From an uncultured Rikenellaceae bacterium (GTDB lineage Bacteria; Bacteroidota; Bacteroidia; Bacteroidales; Rikenellaceae): a DNA stretch of 25,717 bases. The position numbers were made by a program, and so were the translations under genes. This document shows positions 21,674-25,717 of the stretch, one piece after another. The number at the start of each line of letters is the position of its first letter. Position 1 is the first letter of the stretch. The notes under the pieces were generated by a model. The model was given only the letters and a program-made list of their open reading frames with translations, was not told the DNA's origin and searched no databases. The stretch lies in the NCBI GenBank assembly GCA_910588925.1, contig CAJURV010000025.1, positions 1 to 25,717 on the forward strand. The letters are read 5' to 3'.

Positions 21674-22989
21674 GTGTGGATATGGACGATAAAGGTAGTA
21701 TCCCCGTCGATGGCGTAAGCGGGGAGTCGTCGGCGACGGAGATATTCGATGCCGGAGCCGCGGCGGTGATGTCGGGAGTGCTGCCGGGAGAGTCGGATGC
21801 CGTAAAGACCGATGTGGGACTACAGGCGCCGGTGTTATGGAATCGCAATTTCATACAGTGTTGCGTCTCCTACTTCCTGATGAATTTCGCTTTCTATCTG
21901 TTGATGCCCTCCATGCCGCTCTATCTGGTAGAGCAGTTGGGGGTGGACGCTTCGCGGGTGGGCATGGTGCTTTCGAGCTACACCATAGGGCTTTTGTGCG
22001 TGCGTCCGCTTTCGGGATACATAGTGGACTGTTTCTCTCGCAAGAGGCTCTATTTGCTGTCGTTCGCCGCTTTCGCCGCCATGTTCGCCGGTTATCTTTT
22101 CGCTGCCGCTGTCGTAACGCTTATGTTGGTGCGTTTCGTGCAGGGCGGTTTCATGGGGTTGACATCCGTCTCCGGCAATACCATAGCCATAGATGTGATA
22201 CCGTCTCCTAGGCGTGGAGAGGGTATGGGGTTTTACGGTCTTACCATCAATCTGGCCATGTCGCTCTCTCCTCTTATCTCGGTGTGGATATACGACTCTT
22301 ACGGGTTCGGTCCGCTGGTGTTGTCGGGTATGGCGACGGCTTGCGCCGGGGTTTTGTCGGTTAGTCTGATACGCTATCCAGCAAGGGCCAAGGTGCCGAA
22401 GCCCAAATTTTCGCTCGACCGTTTCGTGCTCGTCAAGGCGTTGCCCTCCGCATTGGCCTATATGCTGGTAGCCATACCTTACGGCATGGTGGTGTCGTTC
22501 GTGGTGCTGTACGGCAGGGAGATAGGCGTGGCCGATGCCGGCTACTTCTTCATATTCATGGCTGTAGGTGTGGGGATGGCGCGTCTTGTGTCGGGACGGC
22601 TGGTCGACCGGGGCAAGATACACCATGTGTCGCTATGCGCCCTTGCGGTGCTGGCGGTCTCGTACGCCGTGTTCGGTACGGTGCACGCCGCGACGGCCTT
22701 TTTCGCGTGTGCTTTCGCCATAGGCGTAGGCTTCGGCGTATCGGTACCCGCTTTCCAATGCCTGTTCGTCAATGTGGCTCCTCACCACATGCGCGGTACC
22801 GCCACATCCACATATCTCACCTCGTTCGACTTAGGGGTGGGGGCCGGGATGCTTGTGGCGGGATTCATCGCCCAAAGGTTCGGTCTGGCTACGGCCTACA
22901 TGTCGTGTACGTTGTTTTGTCTGCTATCGCTTTTGGTGTACGTACGCATGGTGATTCCCTCGTACAGACGCAATAAGCTGGATGTCTAG
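21670..22989 (+). CDS. Major facilitator superfamily transporter, probable drug/metabolite exporter
   Basis: A 439-residue inner-membrane protein with 12 predicted membrane segments beginning near residue 60. Between TM2 and TM3 the MFS signature is present in modified form (GYIVDCFSRKRLYLLSF). The second half has the matching loop GRLVDRGKIHH. The pattern fits the DHA-type and YfcJ-like exporters. An unusual acidic, Ala/Gly-rich N-terminal extension of about 55 residues precedes TM1. The ATGA overlap with the methyltransferase gene supports this first start, but an internal start is not excluded. It converges on the alkD-type gene with only 23 bp between the stop codons. The substrate is unknown. 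Confidence 0.87.
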   Translation: MSVDMDDKGSIPVDGVSGESSATEIFDAGAAAVMSGVLPGESDAVKTDVGLQAPVLWNRNFIQCCVSYFLMNFAFYLLMPSMPLYLVEQLGVDASRVGMVLSSYTIGLLCVRPLSGYIVDCFSRKRLYLLSFAAFAAMFAGYLFAAAVVTLMLVRFVQGGFMGLTSVSGNTIAIDVIPSPRRGEGMGFYGLTINLAMSLSPLISVWIYDSYGFGPLVLSGMATACAGVLSVSLIRYPARAKVPKPKFSLDRFVLVKALPSALAYMLVAIPYGMVVSFVVLYGREIGVADAGYFFIFMAVGVGMARLVSGRLVDRGKIHHVSLCALAVLAVSYAVFGTVHAATAFFACAFAIGVGFGVSVPAFQCLFVNVAPHHMRGTATSTYLTSFDLGVGAGMLVAGFIAQRFGLATAYMSCTLFCLLSLLVYVRMVIPSYRRNKLDV

Positions 22990-23012
22990 CCTGTGCCGGT
23001 AAGCGGGATATG

Positions 23013-23735
23013 TCAGCAGAAGTCGCCATTGAGCCACCTTTTGCGTCGCGACGGCTCCATGCGTTCTATGGCATATCGCAAGGCGGTGCGGGGCATGCGG
23101 CGGTAGTGCTCCTCCAGAAAGCGTGTCATGGCCGTTTCGTCTTTTTTGCCCACTTCGCGCAACATCCATCCTATGGCTTTGTGTATCAGGTCGTGTCTGT
23201 GGCCCAAATGTCTCTCTGCGATGCGGAATATGTCGTCGAAATCGCCTTTGCGTATGAATGCGAGGCATGTGACTATGGCTATTCTCTCATGCCACAGGTG
23301 GCCGCTCTCCGATAGTTCGTAGAGCAATCCCCGGTCTCTGTTTTCAAGCCACGGAGCCAATATCTTGGGGGCGGTGAGGTCTACCAGATCCCAGTTGTTT
23401 ATGTGGTCGAGCGAGGCGAGATACAGTCCTACGGCTGTTTTGCGAAGCGCCTCGTTGCGACGGCTCTTTTGATACATGCACACCATCATGAGCAATGCCG
23501 CGAGACGGTGTTCGTGCACGGGCGAGGCCGCCAACGTTTTTATGCGTTCCGGAGCGAGCTTGTCGTAATACTCCGTAGCCACCTTGCGTACCGCCGGTAC
23601 CGTGACGCCTATGAATATGTCTCCCTCGCCGTACTCTCCCGGTCCTGTCTTGAAAAAACGGCTTAGAATCTTTGCCTTGTCGTTGTCGGCGAACTCTTCG
23701 AGTTTTTCAATGACTGTCTTTTCGGTAGGTTCCAT
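23013..23735 (-). CDS. DNA alkylation repair protein, AlkD-type DNA glycosylase
   Basis: A 240-residue all-helical protein of the AlkD (HEAT-like repeat) family, which removes positively charged alkylated purines such as N3-methyladenine and N7-methylguanine from DNA. Key positions can be matched to Bacillus cereus AlkD: the Trp and Asp in HINNWDLVDL (W115 with D116 or D119), the Arg in LWHERIAIV (R151), and the later Trp in HKAIGWMLREVGK (W190). The GVTVPAVRKVA segment near 43-53 is also typical. It stands alone on the minus strand. A near-consensus -7 box (TATCTTTA) lies 25 bp before the ATG. No adaptive-response partner is adjacent. Confidence 0.9.
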   Translation of the reverse strand: MEPTEKTVIEKLEEFADNDKAKILSRFFKTGPGEYGEGDIFIGVTVPAVRKVATEYYDKLAPERIKTLAASPVHEHRLAALLMMVCMYQKSRRNEALRKTAVGLYLASLDHINNWDLVDLTAPKILAPWLENRDRGLLYELSESGHLWHERIAIVTCLAFIRKGDFDDIFRIAERHLGHRHDLIHKAIGWMLREVGKKDETAMTRFLEEHYRRMPRTALRYAIERMEPSRRKRWLNGDFC

Positions 23736-23759
23736 GCGGTCGGTTCTTTTTTACGGCGA

Positions 23760-23767
23760 TAAAGATA
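23760..23767 (-). promoter_or_regulatory. Probable -7 element of the AlkD-type gene (TATCTTTA)
   Basis: On the minus strand TATCTTTA differs from TAnnTTTG only in the last base. It lies 25 bp upstream of ATG 23735. The divergent promoter for the GH30-like gene begins 27 bp further on. Confidence 0.45.
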
Positions 23768-23793
23768 ATTAAATATGTATGACAGTGCGTCGT

Positions 23794-23825
23794 TTTGTAT
23801 GTTTGCGATAAATCGCATATATTTG
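23794..23825 (+). promoter_or_regulatory. Promoter of the GH30-like gene (TTTG-N20-TATATTTG)
   Basis: The -33 box TTTG (23794-23797) and -7 box TATATTTG (23818-23825) are 20 bp apart, which is the consensus arrangement for Bacteroidota. It predicts a start near 23832 and a leader of about 49 nt before ATG 23881. Confidence 0.75.
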
Positions 23826-23880
23826 CATAAGGCGGTCCGTAAATAATTAGTGTCCGGTCGCAGTATCTTATCTCGCTTTT

Positions 23881-25170
23881 ATGCGTCTGTTTTTGTTCAT
23901 ATTGTTTTCGGCATTCGTTGTAGGATGCGATTCTCCGGAGGTGACGCACACTTGGTCCACACTCTACGGCGACAGCGGCCGTAAGGCTACGGTCAAGGCT
24001 TCCGGGCGTTCGGCGGATCCCGATTGCGAGGTTGTCATGTCTGAATATTGTCAGCAGATAGACGGTTTCGGGTACACGTTGACTTCACGCGAGGCCAATA
24101 TGCTTGCGCACATGCCGTTGGAGGAGCAGCACCGTCTGATATACGCCCTGCACGGTGTAGACGGTGCGGCGGGCGACATAATACAGTTGGCTATAAAGGC
24201 GAACGGTTACGAGAGATACATGGAGGGTGCCATAGACAAGGAGACCGCCGCGCGTTCAATACACTCATCGGTAGCCGCCGACAGTCTGTCGTTCGTGCCT
24301 TATCTGCGCAATGTGCTCGATTTCACCGGCGACAAGCTGATATGGGCCATGCCCATGCGTCCCTCGGCCGACGAGAGCGTTTACAAAAACGATGGCGAGG
24401 CCATGTCGCTTTATAAGGATTATCAGTATCTCTTTTTGCGTAATATGTTGGATGCCGGTGTAAAGATAGATATGACATCGCCGCAGAGCGATCTCGACCT
24501 TTCGCGTCGGCCGCTCGTAGACGAGCTAAGCGCAGGCCGTTTCATAAGCGGTTATCTGGGGCCCGCCATGGACGATATAAACGTGAATATATGTCTCGGA
24601 AGCGTCTCTTCGGTCTCGTATGACATAGACGCTATTCTGGACGACGACAAGGTGCGCGGATATGTCTCCTCCGTAGCGTTCTGCGATACGGTGAACTGTA
24701 AGTGGATAGCGGACAAGTGCTACGGTTACGGGATAGGCAAGATCATAGCCGTACAGGACCGCACCGCCGAGAAGGGTTCGTTCAAGACGTGGGAGCGTAT
24801 TCGCAGGATGATACGCGACGGTGCTACGGGATATGTATTCTCCGGGTTGTGCGATACTACAGATATTCCCTCGACGCTGGTAGTGGTGGATCCCGACGGT
24901 AATGTGGACTATAACAGCGATTATTTCCTGTTCAGACAGATGGGCCGAAATATATCTCCCGGGGCTTTGAGGATCAGGACTCGTGGCCGTTTCTCCGATC
25001 TGCTGGCTTTCATGAATCGCGACAATAGCGTGGTGATAGTGGCGGTTAACCGTTCGGAGAACCTCAAACCGTTGGTGATAAATATCAACGACTACTCGTT
25101 GAATCCTGTTTTGCCTCCGGAGTCTATCAATACATTCGTAATAAAGGGAGATAACGGGTTCTTTAAATAG
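23881..25170 (+). CDS. Lipoprotein with a degenerate glycoside hydrolase family 30 fold
   Basis: A 429-residue lipoprotein: the signal peptide ends in lipobox VVGC, so Cys16 is lipidated. The start of the GH30 barrel is seen as QQIDGFGYTLTSREANML (58-75), matching the family's QxIDGFGxxLTxxxA. The end is seen as SDYFLFRQMGRNISPGALRI (346-365), the family's YYxxGxFSxFIxPGAxRI that leads into the side beta-domain. The two catalytic glutamates appear to be lost. The acid/base site, normally QNEP, reads PQSDLD (201-206), and the nucleophile site, normally TE or SE, reads VQDRT (291-295). It may bind rather than cleave glycans, or have altered chemistry. No SusC/SusD pair or other polysaccharide utilisation gene is next to it. 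Promoter and start are clear. Confidence 0.7.
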   Translation: MRLFLFILFSAFVVGCDSPEVTHTWSTLYGDSGRKATVKASGRSADPDCEVVMSEYCQQIDGFGYTLTSREANMLAHMPLEEQHRLIYALHGVDGAAGDIIQLAIKANGYERYMEGAIDKETAARSIHSSVAADSLSFVPYLRNVLDFTGDKLIWAMPMRPSADESVYKNDGEAMSLYKDYQYLFLRNMLDAGVKIDMTSPQSDLDLSRRPLVDELSAGRFISGYLGPAMDDINVNICLGSVSSVSYDIDAILDDDKVRGYVSSVAFCDTVNCKWIADKCYGYGIGKIIAVQDRTAEKGSFKTWERIRRMIRDGATGYVFSGLCDTTDIPSTLVVVDPDGNVDYNSDYFLFRQMGRNISPGALRIRTRGRFSDLLAFMNRDNSVVIVAVNRSENLKPLVININDYSLNPVLPPESINTFVIKGDNGFFK

Positions 25171-25381
25171 GGAGCACGGACCCCTTTTGGATATGTGTGA
25201 TATTCAGTGATTCTATATACGTTGTGGTGAGCACTTCATGTGCATTCTGCTATTAGGGTGAGTTGATTCATCTATTATCGCTTTGGAGGTAAAAAAAATC
25301 AAGCGGTTACATTATAGGTGGCGAGACGGTAAGATGCTGTAAAGCACACTGTATGTATGCGCATTAGCCAAAGCATATAAT

Positions 25382-25398
25382 GCGGCACGGGGTGCCGC
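25382..25398. repeat. Perfect 7-bp hairpin
   Basis: GCGGCAC (25382-25388) and GTGCCGC (25392-25398) form a GC-rich stem with a 3-nt loop. No T-run follows on either strand, so it is not a standard terminator. Confidence 0.7.
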
Positions 25399-25550
25399 TC
25401 CGCGATAACTACACCAAATTAACCCTACGGAGGTTGGGAAAACCGCAGGCGAGCAAATTACATCACTCCACACCTAAAGAAACGCGCATTAACTAAAAGT
25501 CGCAGGCATGCTTGCCCGCGTACACAACTGAATACCGCAGGGCGCCGAAC

Positions 25551-25606
25551 TTTTTCGGTAAGCCGAGCGCAATGAAACGAAGTTTCGATTGCCGAGGCGA
25601 GAAAAA
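25551..25606 (+). repeat. Dispersed copy of the 60-bp imperfectly palindromic repeat
   Basis: It begins TTTTTCGGTAAGCCGAG and ends TTGCCGAGGCGAGAAAAA, as in the copies at 1921-1980 and 1998-2057. The centre is different and shorter: GAAACGAAGTTTC, which is itself an inverted repeat. The ends are conserved while the centre has changed but kept its self-complementarity. Confidence 0.75.
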
Positions 25607-25635
25607 GTGCGCGAAGCGAAGGTTTTTAGACCTCA

Positions 25636-25717
25636 AAAATCGTCGATCGCGGTCGTGCGCCTCCGGAGCGTACTTTGGTGTACGTGAGGATGGCTCACGA
25701 ACGGGATCGGCGATTTT
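25636..25717. repeat. Structured palindromic element at the window edge
   Basis: The outer arms AAAATCGTCGATC (25636-25648) and GATCGGCGATTTT (25705-25717) are complementary at 12 of 13 positions. Inside are CTCCGGAG, GTAC-tttggt-GTAC and CGTGAG-gatgg-CTCACG. The right arm ends exactly at the last base of the window, so the full extent is unknown. It could be part of a structured RNA, a terminator pair or a mobile-repeat end. Confidence 0.55.

Larger units (their letters stand above)
25171..25717. other. Non-coding, hairpin- and repeat-rich region to the window end
   Basis: No gene is supported in these 547 bp. Visible are a perfect hairpin at 25382-25398, the motif GCGATAACTACA at 25402 that recalls copies B and C of the mosaic repeat, a copy of the 60-bp repeat at 25551-25606, and a palindromic end element at 25636-25717. 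No convincing terminator for the GH30-like gene was found; the best candidate is a tiny GGG/CCC stem before CCTTTT near 25171-25188. Confidence 0.6.

Noticed and set aside
1..25717. tRNA or rRNA genes, transposases, integrases, prophage or toxin-antitoxin pairs
   Set aside because: None could be recognised by motif reading on either strand. A dedicated search (tRNA covariance model, transposase profiles) was not possible here.

Overview
The window looks like the chromosome of a Bacteroidota bacterium, most likely order Bacteroidales. The evidence is a -7 promoter element of the form TAnnTTTG upstream of many genes, the near absence of Shine-Dalgarno sequences, and protein types usual for that phylum: short-chain threonine dehydrogenase, PagL-like acyloxyacyl hydrolase, RlmD with an Fe-S cysteine set, stand-alone MnmD, and lipoprotein-type outer membrane efflux components. 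Codons are moderately GC-rich, yet isoleucine is very often ATA. I cannot name the genus from sequence alone; a Rikenellaceae-like gut organism is only a guess. No transposase, integrase, phage gene, tRNA, rRNA or CRISPR array was recognised.

Layout. 1-869: non-coding and rich in repeats and hairpins. 870-1826: threonine dehydrogenase-type epimerase. 1854-2057: three copies of a short repeat. 2154-3491: PagL-like outer-membrane lipid A deacylase candidate with a terminator-like hairpin inside its signal-peptide codons. 3492-3902: a further repeat and a strong minus-strand terminator. 3903-9686 (minus): a complete tripartite RND efflux operon (adaptor, pump, outer membrane factor). It is transcribed divergently from an AraC-type regulator (9889-10785) across a 202-bp operator-like region. 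11157-12728: secreted M81/MlrC-type metallohydrolase with a clear terminator. 12729-13479: non-coding with an inverted copy of the first repeat element. 13480-14679: polytopic GT87-type glycosyltransferase. 14663-16734 (minus): rlmD-mnmD. 16905-17064: tandem promoter-bearing repeats driving an MBL-fold hydrolase and trmD (17106-18472). 18527-20756 (minus): cytidine deaminase, LpxB and a small membrane protein. 21026-22989: O-methyltransferase coupled to an MFS transporter. 23013-23735 (minus): AlkD-type DNA glycosylase. 23881-25170: lipoprotein with a degenerate GH30 fold. 25171-25717: non-coding, hairpin-rich, ending in a structured palindrome cut by the window edge.

How the genes relate. 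Three RNA modification enzymes (RlmD, MnmD, TrmD) lie within 4 kb. Envelope functions recur: LpxB makes lipid A, the PagL-like protein may trim it, GT87 probably glycosylates a lipid-linked substrate, and the RND system exports toxic compounds under its AraC neighbour. The most unusual content is intergenic. There are two families of dispersed repeats: mosaic palindromic elements with conserved ends and exchangeable cores, and a 60-75 bp family that in one place carries complete tandem promoters. The GH30-like lipoprotein appears to have lost both catalytic glutamates.
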